DNA from: Motiliproteus sp036960175
GTDB lineage: Bacteria; Pseudomonadota; Gammaproteobacteria; Pseudomonadales; Balneatricaceae
Direction of reading: 5' to 3'
NCBI GenBank assembly: GCA_036960175.1
Contig: JBALWH010000019.1
Span: 1-64,000, forward strand
DNA: 64,000 bases
The stretch's first letter is position 1, and each line of letters opens with the position of its first letter. Made by a program: the position numbers and the translations under genes. Below are positions 34,385 to 43,265 of the stretch, piece after piece. A model generated the notes under the pieces. That model did no database searches and had not been told where the DNA came from. It saw only the letters and a program-made list of their open reading frames with translations.

Positions 34385-35818
34385 ATGGATGAATTAACCC
34401 TGTTGCCTGTAATTATGTCAGGTGGATCTGGCACGCGGCTGTGGCCTGCATCTCGTAGCCATTGTCCAAAGCAGTTTCTGCCGTTGGTTAACGGTACCTC
34501 AATGATTCAGGATACCCTTCAGCGGCTGGAAGGGATCGAAAATCTGGAAGCTCCGCTGCTGATTTGTAACGAGTCGCACCGTTTTTTGGTGGCGGAGCAG
34601 TTGCGTGAAATCGGACAGCCTCATAATGGTATTTTATTGGAACCGATCGGGCGAAATACAGCACCGGCGGTTGCTTTGGCGGCCTTGCATGCCATTCGTG
34701 ACGGCCATGATCCGTTGTTGTTGGTGCTTGCTGCTGATCATGTGATTCAGGACCGTGCCTCGTTCCATGCGGCAGTAGCTGCGGCGGCTGATGCCGCGGC
34801 TACTGGTGCCTTGGTTACCTTCGGTATTGTACCTAGCCAGGCGGAGACGGGCTATGGCTATATCCGTGCCGCAAAGGCCAGCGGCCTGAATGGTACGGCC
34901 CAATGCAGCCTCTCAGTTGAAGCTTTTGTCGAAAAGCCCGATCTTGCGATGGCGCAAACCTATGTGGATTCCGGCGATTACTATTGGAACAGTGGAATGT
35001 TCTTGTTCCGTGCGTCGCGCTATATCGAGGAGCTAGAGCGTTTTCAGCCCGAAATTGTCGCAGCCTGTAATTTGGCGCTTCAGTCTGAACATTCCGATCT
35101 CGACTTTATCCGTTTGGATAAAGTCGCCTTTAAGGCTTGCCCTGAGAATTCCATCGACTATGCAGTGATGGAAAAAACCGAGCGAGCCGTAATGGTGCCA
35201 CTGGATGCTGGCTGGAGCGATGTTGGTTCTTGGTCAGCTCTATGGGACATCGGCGATAAAGATGAAGCAGGTAATGTCATCAAAGGCGATGTAATGGTCT
35301 CTGACGTACGAAACTCTTATCTCAGTAGTTCCGGCCGCTTGATTGGTGCCGTGGGGGTTGAAAACTTGATCGTTGTCGAAACCGCCGATGCCATTCTGGT
35401 GGCGGGCAGGGACCGGGTGCAGGATGTCAAAGCGATAGTGAACCAGCTCAAGACCGATGATCGCCCGGAAGCTATCGATCAGTCTACGGTGTTCCGTCCC
35501 TGGGGCAGCTATGAATCGATCGATAATGGAGAGCGTTTTCAGGTGAAGCACATCTGCGTGAGGCCGGGTGAGCAGCTGTCGCTGCAGAAACACCACCACC
35601 GCTCCGAACATTGGATTGTAGTCAGTGGAACCGCCAGTGTTACTTGTGGTGATACTACTTTCTTGGTCAGTGAAAATCAGTCAACCTATATCCCTATGGG
35701 AGAGACCCACCGCTTGGGAAATCCGGGTAAAATTCCTTTGGATCTAATCGAAGTCCAGACCGGTGGTTATCTGGGAGAGGATGATATCGAGCGGTTAGAG
35801 GATGTTTACGGGCGTTAG
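34385..35818 (+). CDS. manC: mannose-1-phosphate guanylyltransferase / mannose-6-phosphate isomerase
   Basis: Makes GDP-mannose, the precursor for gmd and GDP-L-colitose. A 477-residue bifunctional protein: nucleotidyltransferase with SGGSGTRLWPASRSHCPKQF at residues 12-31, EKPD and NSGMFLFRA, then a C-terminal cupin with SLQKHHHRSEHW and GETHRLGNPG. No phosphomannomutase (manB) is present in the window, so it must be encoded elsewhere. A 3' fragment copy lies 2.4 kb upstream. Confidence 0.96.
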   Translation: MDELTLLPVIMSGGSGTRLWPASRSHCPKQFLPLVNGTSMIQDTLQRLEGIENLEAPLLICNESHRFLVAEQLREIGQPHNGILLEPIGRNTAPAVALAALHAIRDGHDPLLLVLAADHVIQDRASFHAAVAAAADAAATGALVTFGIVPSQAETGYGYIRAAKASGLNGTAQCSLSVEAFVEKPDLAMAQTYVDSGDYYWNSGMFLFRASRYIEELERFQPEIVAACNLALQSEHSDLDFIRLDKVAFKACPENSIDYAVMEKTERAVMVPLDAGWSDVGSWSALWDIGDKDEAGNVIKGDVMVSDVRNSYLSSSGRLIGAVGVENLIVVETADAILVAGRDRVQDVKAIVNQLKTDDRPEAIDQSTVFRPWGSYESIDNGERFQVKHICVRPGEQLSLQKHHHRSEHWIVVSGTASVTCGDTTFLVSENQSTYIPMGETHRLGNPGKIPLDLIEVQTGGYLGEDDIERLEDVYGR

Positions 35819-36177
35819 CGTGCATTCTGGAGTAAGCTTCTGTGCTGAATGGGGAGGGTCGACGACCGCTACCTTCTTTGGAATAGAAGGGCTCAATGAT
35901 TGCTTTTAGTTGTGCTTGGGGATTGAACGGTTTGTCTCCTTGAGAAGGAACTCTCGACGAGTTGGTTTGTGCCTGATGCTATAAACAGAGCCTATCCTAA
36001 CTCAACCTTGTTTGATGGCAGGGAGAGGTTCTGCGCTGTGATAGGATTTATTCAAGCCTTCTCTTAAGTAAGGTGATAGTGCACCCAGCTATTCATGTTG
36101 TTAGTGGCTAGTGTCGATGCTGGTTGTTTCATTGAGATTCTAGTGTGCATCTGGTTTTACCCCGTTTCCACGGATAA
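35819..36177. other. gene-free stretch after manC
   Basis: I see no coding frame or clear terminator. The last 40 bp (CTGGTTTTACCCCGTTTCCA near 36151) look like the terminal repeat of the adjacent IS3 mosaic. Confidence 0.5.
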
Positions 36178-37474
36178 TCAGTTAATAGCAGTCTGAGTTA
36201 ACTTACGCTTCTTCCTCCCGTTATAGAATCGTTCAATGTAATCAAATACATCTACCCTGGCTTCTGCTCGGGTTTTGTAATTCCTCCTGTTCACTCTTTC
36301 TCTTTTTAAGAGGCCGAAGAAGCTTTCTGCTGCTGCGTTATCATAACAACTGCCTACAGCACTTATGCTAGAGATAACATTGTGATCAGACAAGAAGCGC
36401 TGATATTCATAGCTTGTAAGCTGAGACCCTCGATCTGAATGCAAAATCACGGAATCCGCATGATCTTTCTGCCATAACGCCATTAATACGGCTTGTATCA
36501 CCAACTGTTTTTCCATGGTTTGGCTCATTGACCAGCCAACAACAATACCTCTGAACAGATCGACGATAACGGCTAGGTACAAACCAGCCTTCCCGAGTTG
36601 GTATATAGGTAATATCCGTTACCCATTTTACGTTAGGCTGAGCGGCTTTAAAGTCACGTTCAAGATGATTTAAGACTGAATCAGGGCGTTGCCCTGATTG
36701 TTTTTTACGTCAACGCTTTATCGCAGGGATCCCCGTTAGGTTATTAGCTTTCATGAGCCGTGCTACGCGATTCAGACTGCAAGCTTCGCCATCGTATTGA
36801 AGCTCTTCCCCGATGCGTGGGCTGCCGTATACGCCGTCACTCGCCTGGTCGATGGTTTCCCCCCGCAGTAGATACGGATAAACGGGATGTTTGCGATGAC
36901 GTTTGCTAGTGTTGGGGCGCCGGTATAGCGCCTCGATACCCATCCGTTTCATCAACGTAGACACGTGCTTGCGCCCGACTCTGATCCCCTCACGGTTCAG
37001 CATGTCTCGAAGCATGCGGCTGCCGGCAAAGGGGTGCTCCAGGTGCAGCTTGTCGATCCGCCGCATCAGTCGCAGATCCGCTTCGTTGACTGGACGAGGT
37101 AAGTAATACACGCTGCCACGGCTGATCCCTAGCACTTTGGCCTGCCGGCTCAACGGCAGACGATGAGAACGGTTAATCAGCGTTTTGCGTTCAGCAACCC
37201 CGCCTTGGTGAGCGCGCCTTCTAAAAAATCGTTTTCCAATGTCAGTTCGCCGACCTTGGCGTGCAAGGTTTTGATATCAACTTGCGGCTCTGTGTGCTTA
37301 TTTCCGCCGAACACATCACCGGCGCGCGATAGCAGCGGGTTCTTCCAATCAGTGATCTGGTTGGGGGGGGGGGGCATCAAAGTGCTGCGCTAGCGTCTTA
37401 TCGCCCTGGACGGCGGCAAGGGCCATTTTGGCTTTGAACTCGGGTGAGCGGTTACGTCGTGGCCTTTTGCTCAT
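36178..37474 (-). mobile_element. degenerate, chimeric IS3-family element
   Basis: OrfA starts at 37474 (MSKRPRRNRSPEFKAKMALA) and is frameshifted at a run of twelve G (37363-37374) before reaching NQITDWKNPLL and stopping at 37177. OrfB begins at about 37153 and carries HPFAGSRMLRDML and KHVSTLMKRMGIEALYRRP of one IS3 subgroup, then switches near 36859 to YGSPRIGEELQYDGEACSLNRVARLM of another. A TGA follows at 36715-36717 and a frame change near 36585. The remaining integrase core (36582-36178) keeps the DD-E residues: VDLFRGIV, LHSDRGSQ and NAAAESFFGLLK. The two ends do not match as inverted repeats, supporting fusion of two elements. Confidence 0.85.
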
Positions 37475-37564
37475 CGCTCTTGAGCGCTTTCAGTGCTTAT
37501 AGGGAGCAGTTTATCCACTTATCGGGCCAGGGCCACCTCACTATGTCACTATAGCTTGTTCTAG

Positions 37565-37714
37565 TTGATCCTAGATATTTCTGCCCTACAGAAGTGGAAA
37601 CTTTATTGGGTGATCCTTCACATGCTAAGCTGTGTTTTGGTTGTGAGCTAAAAACATCATTATACGGTCTGGGCCAGGAAAAATTCGTGATAGTAGTTTT
37701 GAAACATGCATAGC
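37565..37714 (+). pseudogene. 3' fragment of a gmd gene
   Basis: The frame reads VDPRYFCPTEVETLLGDPSH then AKL, nearly identical to the VDPRYFRPAEVETLLGDPSY segment of the intact gmd, then loses similarity and stops at 37714. It begins abruptly next to the IS mosaic, so the rest of the gene was probably deleted with the IS. Confidence 0.85.
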
Positions 37715-37742
37715 TCATTAGACATAAGCTATGCATTTTTTT
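37707..37742 (+). terminator. intrinsic terminator after the gmd remnant
   Basis: Perfect 10-bp arms ATGCATAGCT and AGCTATGCAT, 11-base loop, followed by six T. It overlaps the end of the gmd fragment and would protect locus B from read-through. Confidence 0.75.
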
Positions 37743-38365
37743 ACCGCTTGTGGTTGGGGGTGTGGCTGAAAAAAGCCTCCAACTCTTGGTTGAATAGCAT
37801 CGGTTTTCGTTGTCCCATAAATTCGCTCTTCTTAATTGATAGATGAATGGTTGGAGTGACTTAGAGATATGGAAAAACGTACTAGAAAGTATTGTGATAA
37901 TGCTTTTAAGTAACAGCTTCGTATTTAATATATATGACATTGTTTGTGCTGGAAGTTATTTTGAATAATGCTATGATTCTTTTTTAACTGGATATATCCA
38001 AGTTGTATGCTTATCATAAGCTGAAAATATCTTTTTTTAAACTATCTTGTTTTTTGGAGGCTTTCCGTCTAGATGTTTGGCGTGACTTTTTCTTATGCTC
38101 GATAATTTCAAATAAAATTGTATGAGAGTATTTATTTATCAGTAATATGAGGTTTCCGCACATATTATTATGGCTTTTATTCGAAGATTATTTTAAGTTT
38201 ATGTAGAATGATATTGAAGAATCTGTGTGTAAAAAAATAAGAATTTGTTCTTCTGAAAAAGAAGAGATATAGTAACTTATTTGTGTTTAATTTTTTGTAT
38301 CTAGGTTTTTTAATGGTAATGGTGATGTTATAAATATTAGGCCTGTATATTTAAATAGCTTTTGG

Positions 38366-39619
38366 TTGGTTTCTGAGAAGTTTTTCAGGTTCTCAGTCGG
38401 CCTCTTTGTGACTGCATGGGTTGCTAGATATTTAGGGGTATCTGGTTTTGGAGAGCTAAGCTTTGCTCTGTCCTTTGTCTTTTTGTTTTCTGCTTTTTCT
38501 ACTATGGGCATAGACACGTTAGTAGTTAAAAGTTTTGGTGAGGATGAAAAAGAAAATTCAGCGCTAATTACCAATGCTTTGTTAATAAAGGTTGCTGGCT
38601 CCTTGTTAGCTATTTTAATGAGTTTTATTTCTATTTGTATTTATAAGTCTGATGATGATTATTCTCAGCTTCTTGTTTTTATTTGTTCGTTAAGTTTTAT
38701 ATTTCAATCTTTTAGTATTGTTGATTTGTACTTTCAATCGAAGTTGTTGTCAAAATATTCAGCTGCTTGTTCATTGCTTTCATTCTTAATCGTTAGTTTG
38801 GTTAAAATTTATCTTATTTTTATAGAGAGTGATTTGATTTGGTTCGCTGCTGTAAATGTTCTAGAGGCTTTTATTCTGTCGTTTTTTCTGCTATATAGTT
38901 ATTATAGTGTCGTTTCTGATGGATTATCTTTTAGATTTAGTCTTAATAAGATTAAAAGTCTTGTTGTTGAATCTTTTCCAGTACTGGTTGCTCTTTTATC
39001 TTATTGTTTGTATTCTCGCGTAGATCAAATAATGCTAGAAAATATGCTTGGGGTAGGTTCGGTTGGGCTCTATTCAGCGGCGTATAAGTTGTATGAGGTG
39101 CCATTTATAATAACGATTATGCTGGCGCGTTCCTTGGTTGCAGTAATGTCGGATTTATATAAAAACAATATAGATTCTTATTATAATCAATATCATTATT
39201 TATGTCGTTTTTGGACTGCAGTTTCTTATTTATTGGTGTTCTTCTTCTTCTTCTTTTCTCCGCTGTTGGTTGAAACGGTTTTTGGCTCAGAATATGTAGG
39301 GGCTTCGTCAATATTGGTAATATTGTCTTTCGGTCAGATTGCTTATTATAATGCATTTCTGCGATCTAATCATTTAATTATTTCTGGAAACTCATCAGTA
39401 ATGATGAAAACAACATTTTGCTCTGTTTTCATAAACATTTTTCTAAATTATATTATGATCCCTTTGTGGGGTGGAGTTGGTGCTGCTCTTTCTACTGTTA
39501 TTACTCAATTTTTGTCGTTATTGCTTTTTAATCTGTTTTTCGAAGGGGCTAGAGAAATTGGATTTATACAATTAAGGTCTCTTCTTCTCGTCGGTCCGAA
39601 ATGTAAGGATGTTATTTGA
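38366..39619 (+). CDS. wzx: Wzx-type polysaccharide flippase (locus B)
   Basis: A membrane protein of at least 417 residues with about 12 TM helices. VGLFVTAWVARYLGVSGFGELSFALSF is the typical Wzx N-terminal segment (residues 12-38 from TTG 38366), and SRVDQIMLENMLGVGSVGLYSAAYKLYE the conserved centre. The open frame extends upstream to 38291 and encodes YLNSFWLVSEKFF, which aligns with family N-termini, but offers no ATG, GTG or TTG before 38366. The true start may be a rare codon near 38330-38336, or the 5' end is damaged. Very AT-rich. It is the second flippase of the window. Confidence 0.8.
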   Translation: MVSEKFFRFSVGLFVTAWVARYLGVSGFGELSFALSFVFLFSAFSTMGIDTLVVKSFGEDEKENSALITNALLIKVAGSLLAILMSFISICIYKSDDDYSQLLVFICSLSFIFQSFSIVDLYFQSKLLSKYSAACSLLSFLIVSLVKIYLIFIESDLIWFAAVNVLEAFILSFFLLYSYYSVVSDGLSFRFSLNKIKSLVVESFPVLVALLSYCLYSRVDQIMLENMLGVGSVGLYSAAYKLYEVPFIITIMLARSLVAVMSDLYKNNIDSYYNQYHYLCRFWTAVSYLLVFFFFFFSPLLVETVFGSEYVGASSILVILSFGQIAYYNAFLRSNHLIISGNSSVMMKTTFCSVFINIFLNYIMIPLWGGVGAALSTVITQFLSLLLFNLFFEGAREIGFIQLRSLLLVGPKCKDVI

Positions 39620-39621
39620 TT

Positions 39622-40644
39622 ATGTGGGTGGATAAATCAGAAAAAAATATTTTGAATCTAACCTCTTATCAACAAAATTGGTTGGCTAAGTTGCTGAATG
39701 ACATTGAAAGTGGAAAGATGACTCTTATAAAAAATTATTGCCTATGCAATAACGATAAATCCACGAATGATTTTGTTCTTTCTCAGTGCGATAGGTTCGG
39801 CGTAAGGGTGAAAACCGTTCTTTGTTCTAAGTGTGGCTTAGTTAGGAGTGATTTGGTTTTCGATGAGGATTCGAATATATTATTTTATGAGAAGTATTAT
39901 CGTAATATTTATGTGGGGAGTGATTTAGCAGCGGATTATTTTTTTTCTGAGCAAGTTAAAAGAGGAGGCGGATTGTTTGATTTATATAAAAATGTATGTG
40001 GGGTCGAAAAAAAGCAATCGGTGCTGGAGTTAGGGTGCGGAGCCGGTGGAATACTTTATCCTTTTTTTAAATATGGGTGTAATTGTGTCGGGTATGATTT
40101 TAATAAGTCATATTTAGAATTTGGGATTAAGAAAGGGATGCTGTTGAAATATGGAGACGGGCTATTGGAAGAGAAATCTTCTTTTGATCTTATTGTATTA
40201 TCTCATGTGTTCGAACATTTTTTAGACCCGGTGGAAACTATAGTTTCTATTTCATCGCTGTTGAAGCCTGGTGGGAATATGGTGATAGAAGTTCCGGGGG
40301 TTTACAATATAGATGCTGCTTATAATAATCCGTATCATTACTTTCAAAGTGCGCACGTGTATAGTTTTTCTGAGAGTTATTTGAAGGTTATTTTTACTTC
40401 CATAGGGTTCGAAATATTGTATAGCGATGAGATATGTGTTTTTATTATCAAAAAGCTAGGCTGTCATTTATCTATACCTGAAAATATTGTTTTTGATTCT
40501 TCTTCTGAAAGGAATTCTAAGTTGTTGTATAGGTATTTCAATATTTTGTTTTTAAAGCATGAGCTTTTTATTAGTAAGGGGAGGTGGCGATTGTTTAAAT
40601 CGTTTTTAAAGAAGAGGTTGGTATTGTTAGGGGTTAAATATTAA
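39622..40644 (+). CDS. class I SAM-dependent methyltransferase with cysteine lead domain
   Basis: A 340-residue protein from ATG 39622 (TTG 39616, overlapping the wzx stop, is an alternative). CLC at residues 40-42 and CSKC at 68-71 form a probable zinc site; VLELGCGAGGILYPFF is the SAM loop, then SHVFEHFLDPVETI and KPGGNMVIEVPG. Similar in plan to the methyltransferase at 28044. Probably methylates a sugar or a glycan terminus. AT-rich like wzx before it. Confidence 0.78.
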   Translation: MWVDKSEKNILNLTSYQQNWLAKLLNDIESGKMTLIKNYCLCNNDKSTNDFVLSQCDRFGVRVKTVLCSKCGLVRSDLVFDEDSNILFYEKYYRNIYVGSDLAADYFFSEQVKRGGGLFDLYKNVCGVEKKQSVLELGCGAGGILYPFFKYGCNCVGYDFNKSYLEFGIKKGMLLKYGDGLLEEKSSFDLIVLSHVFEHFLDPVETIVSISSLLKPGGNMVIEVPGVYNIDAAYNNPYHYFQSAHVYSFSESYLKVIFTSIGFEILYSDEICVFIIKKLGCHLSIPENIVFDSSSERNSKLLYRYFNILFLKHELFISKGRWRLFKSFLKKRLVLLGVKY

Positions 40645-40722
40645 TGTTTGTTTTATGTGAAAGATGGATCGTCTATATACGTGCTTATAATCAGAAGTGT
40701 TCAGAAATAAATTGAATATTTA

Positions 40723-41130
40723 AGGATAGTCTGAACAAGTAGCTTCAAACCAACCGATTACTGCTTTCGGCGAAATATGCCCGAATTACTCCGTCATCTT
40801 GCTTTTTCGCCGCCCGATTAGCCCATATAGAGCCCACCGGACGGATTTATCTTACGCCTCGACTGGAACAGGTTCGATAACGCAAACAACATCGCAAGTT
40901 TAGAGTCGTTTTTGGCCAAACCATGATAGCGGGCTTTCGTGAACCCAAATTGGCATTTGATAATGCCTGAACGGATGCTCGACCTTGGTGCGTTCAACCC
41001 CCTTTTTTTATTTTGTTGATGGCTGTTCGTTTCTTCAGCGGCTTGGTCGTTCGGCAACATGCCATTCGGTTTCACAATATTTAGACGCCTCCCGTTTCTT
41101 GATGTCGTAAACGTCAGATATAGCCCACAT
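40723..41130 (-). mobile_element. IS5-family transposase C-terminal fragment
   Basis: Minus-strand frames encode IIKCQFGFTKARYHGLAKN and LFALSNLFQSRR, the conserved C-terminus of IS5-group transposases, and in a shifted frame VERTKVEHPFR just before it. The N-terminal two thirds, including the first catalytic Asp, is absent. TAGTCTGAACAAGTAG at about 40725-40740 resembles an IS5-group end. Confidence 0.75.
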
Positions 41131-41187
41131 TCTCAGTAGCCTCTTCTACCTAGATAATTCCCCGGTCACCAAGCTGGAGAAATTATT

Positions 41188-41544
41188 TTGGATATCGCAG
41201 AGCAAAACCAGACCGTATTATTAATGCTTGGGCCGACAGATATGCGTAAATCAATTGATGGCCTCTGTGCAATGGTCAAATATTTTTTCGACGAAGAGCC
41301 GGTCAGCAATAAGCTGTTTGTGTTCTGCAATCGGGCGCGCGATAAGATCAAAATCCTACAGTGGTCGACCAATGGATTTTGGCTGCATTACAAGCGTCTC
41401 GAAAAAGGTCGCTTCAAATGGCCGGATGCTACCGGCGATTCTGCTAGCCAGTTGATCGACCGGCGTGAGTTAAGTTGGCTGCTTGATGGCTTGCCACTGA
41501 TCCAGCCAAAGGCCCACAAGAAACTGAAATATACCTATTTTTAA
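41188..41544 (+). mobile_element. tnpB: IS66-family TnpB (Orf2), part of a broken element
   Basis: A 118-residue protein from TTG 41188 with MLGPTDMRKSIDGLCAMV, FVFCNRARDKIKILQWSTNGFWLHYKRLEKG and LLDGLP: the full TnpB signature. TnpA is missing upstream (replaced by the IS5 remnant) and TnpC is truncated downstream, so the element cannot move by itself. Confidence 0.88.
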
Positions 41545-41603
41545 TCGATTTAAATTAGGTCTGGAAAGACCACCGCCTGTGCCCTGCTGGTATAATATCG
41601 GCA

Positions 41604-41717
41604 ATGAAAAACACGCGTCCCACCGACATAACAGAGATCGATAAACTCAAGGTTTTGCTGGCCGAAAAGGACGCTTTGTTAGCGGATCAACACGCCAAGA
41701 TCTCTGCCCAGTCGTAA
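41604..41717 (+). pseudogene. truncated IS66 TnpC
   Basis: 37 codons beginning MKNTRPTDITEIDKLKVLLA and continuing with the AEKDALLADQHAKI coiled-coil lead typical of TnpC, then TAA. The stop lies within GTAAGCG at 41713-41719, the usual IS66 terminal sequence, which suggests a second IS66 end or a deletion joint here. Confidence 0.7.
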
Positions 41718-41836
41718 GCGTCGTTTACTGCGATGTAATGCGGCGGGACTTAATCAGACCTTCCTTAGCCCGTGTTGTAATTTATCGTCACTTTAGGACT
41801 CTGTATCTTCAATGTGGGGTTGGTTTAACCAACTCC

Positions 41837-41886
41837 AAAAAAACTGACTATGCTCGATACATAGAGTTAGCAAGTCTGGTTTTTTT
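41837..41886. terminator. weak bidirectional hairpin before ugd
   Basis: An A7 run and a T7 run flank imperfect complementary arms (AAAAAAACTGACT against AGTCTGGTTTTTTT) around a small CTATG/CATAG stem. Could end transcription on either strand; the mismatch lowers support. Confidence 0.3.
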
Positions 41887-41911
41887 GTGTCACTAGAAAG
41901 TATGGAAGCTA

Positions 41912-43252
41912 ATGAAGATATCAATTTTTGGTACAGGGTACGTTGGTCTAGTAACCGGGGCTTGTTTTGCTGAGTCCGGCCACCATGTCTGTTGCGTTGA
42001 TGTTGACCAATACAAGATTGATCAGCTGAATATGGGCGTAATACCTATATTCGAACCAAGTTTGAAAAGTTACGTTTCAGAGGGTCTGGAAAGTGGGCGA
42101 CTATCGTTTACGTCCATTCCGGAAAAAGCGATTACAAGCAGTGACCTGATTTTTATTGCCGTAGGTACGCCACCTCAGCACGATGGGGGGGCAGATCTGG
42201 TACATGTTTTGGAAGTCGCTCGGTTAATTGGTCGAATATTGACTGAACCCAAAACGGTCATTATCAAATCTACCGTTCCTGTCGGTACGGCGGATAAAGT
42301 CAAGGTGGTGCTCCAGAAAGAGCTGGATTTCCGTGGTGAAGTCATTCAATTTGATGTCGTCTCAAACCCAGAGTTTCTGAAAGAGGGAAATGCTGTTTCC
42401 GATTTTATGAAGCCTGATCGTATTATTGTCGGCACAGATTTGGATCACGTTAAGGCGCTAATGCGTGATTTATATAGCCCTTTTAACCGGCAGAGAGACA
42501 AACTCATATTTATGGATGTACGTTCTGCAGAGCTGACCAAGTATGCAGCCAATGCGATGCTGGCGACCAAAATAAGTTTCATGAATGAGATTGCCAACCT
42601 GGCAGAGCTGGTTGGCGCCGACATCGAACAGGTTCGTCACGGTATCGGTTCCGATCCGCGTATTGGCTATCATTTTATTTACCCCGGTTGTGGTTATGGT
42701 GGCTCTTGTTTTCCCAAAGATGTAAAAGCACTTCAACAGACGGCGGCCGAGTATGGTTGTGAAGCAGAATTACTAAAAGCAGTGGATTCTGTTAATGATC
42801 GACAAAAGACCAGGCTTTTTGCCAAGTTGAAAGGCCATTTTAACGGGCATTTACGTGGGAAAGTTATTGCCTTGTGGGGTATTTCTTTCAAGCCTAATAC
42901 AGATGATATGCGAGAGGCCCCTAGTCGTGTTTTAATGGAGGCGCTTTGGGCTCAAGGCGCTATTGTCAGGGCCTATGATCCAGCAGCCATGGATGAAGCA
43001 CGACGAATTTATGGTGTGCGGCAAGATATGGAATTGGTCGATACTCAAGAAGCTGCCTTGCAAGGAGCCGATGCACTGGTCATTTGCACAGAATGGAAAA
43101 GCTTTTGGGCTCCAGACCTTGATCTTATCGCACATGAATTATCGGCGCCGGTTATTTTTGATGGACGTAATTTGTATGATCCACAGCAAAGTGAGGAGCG
43201 AGGAATTATCTATTATGGTATCGGTCGGGGTCGTAGTCTCAACGAGGAGTAG
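41912..43252 (+). CDS. ugd: UDP-glucose 6-dehydrogenase
   Basis: Oxidises UDP-glucose to UDP-glucuronate with two NAD+. A 446-residue protein with GTGYVGLVTGACFAESGH at residues 7-24, VSNPEFLKEG, ELTKYAANAM and YGGSCFPKDV with nucleophile Cys266. All catalytic residues are present, in contrast to the paralogue at position 1. GGAAG precedes the ATG by a few bases. First gene of an operon continuing to tviB-like and epimerase genes. Its product can feed the UDP-glucuronate 4-epimerase at 46527. Confidence 0.96.
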   Translation: MKISIFGTGYVGLVTGACFAESGHHVCCVDVDQYKIDQLNMGVIPIFEPSLKSYVSEGLESGRLSFTSIPEKAITSSDLIFIAVGTPPQHDGGADLVHVLEVARLIGRILTEPKTVIIKSTVPVGTADKVKVVLQKELDFRGEVIQFDVVSNPEFLKEGNAVSDFMKPDRIIVGTDLDHVKALMRDLYSPFNRQRDKLIFMDVRSAELTKYAANAMLATKISFMNEIANLAELVGADIEQVRHGIGSDPRIGYHFIYPGCGYGGSCFPKDVKALQQTAAEYGCEAELLKAVDSVNDRQKTRLFAKLKGHFNGHLRGKVIALWGISFKPNTDDMREAPSRVLMEALWAQGAIVRAYDPAAMDEARRIYGVRQDMELVDTQEAALQGADALVICTEWKSFWAPDLDLIAHELSAPVIFDGRNLYDPQQSEERGIIYYGIGRGRSLNEE

Positions 43253-43265
43253 ATAAGCGGCGTCT

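Larger units (their letters stand above)
37475..38365. other. AT-rich gap between IS mosaic and second wzx
   Basis: Contains a gmd 3' fragment with its terminator (37565-37742) and then about 600 bp of AT-rich DNA without a credible gene. The last 75 bp are in frame with wzx and probably encode its true N-terminus. Confidence 0.7.
40645..41911. other. IS graveyard upstream of ugd
   Basis: Holds an IS5-type transposase fragment on the minus strand, an IS66 tnpB, a truncated IS66 tnpC and about 190 bp without genes before ugd. No intact element. Confidence 0.8.

Noticed and set aside
37497..37940. 147-codon minus-strand frame beside the IS mosaic
   Set aside because: It runs antisense through the gmd relic and terminator and has no coherent protein character.
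41713..41911. Complete second IS66 copy starting at GTAAGCG
   Set aside because: No transposase frame follows; only about 200 bp remain before ugd, so at most an end fragment.
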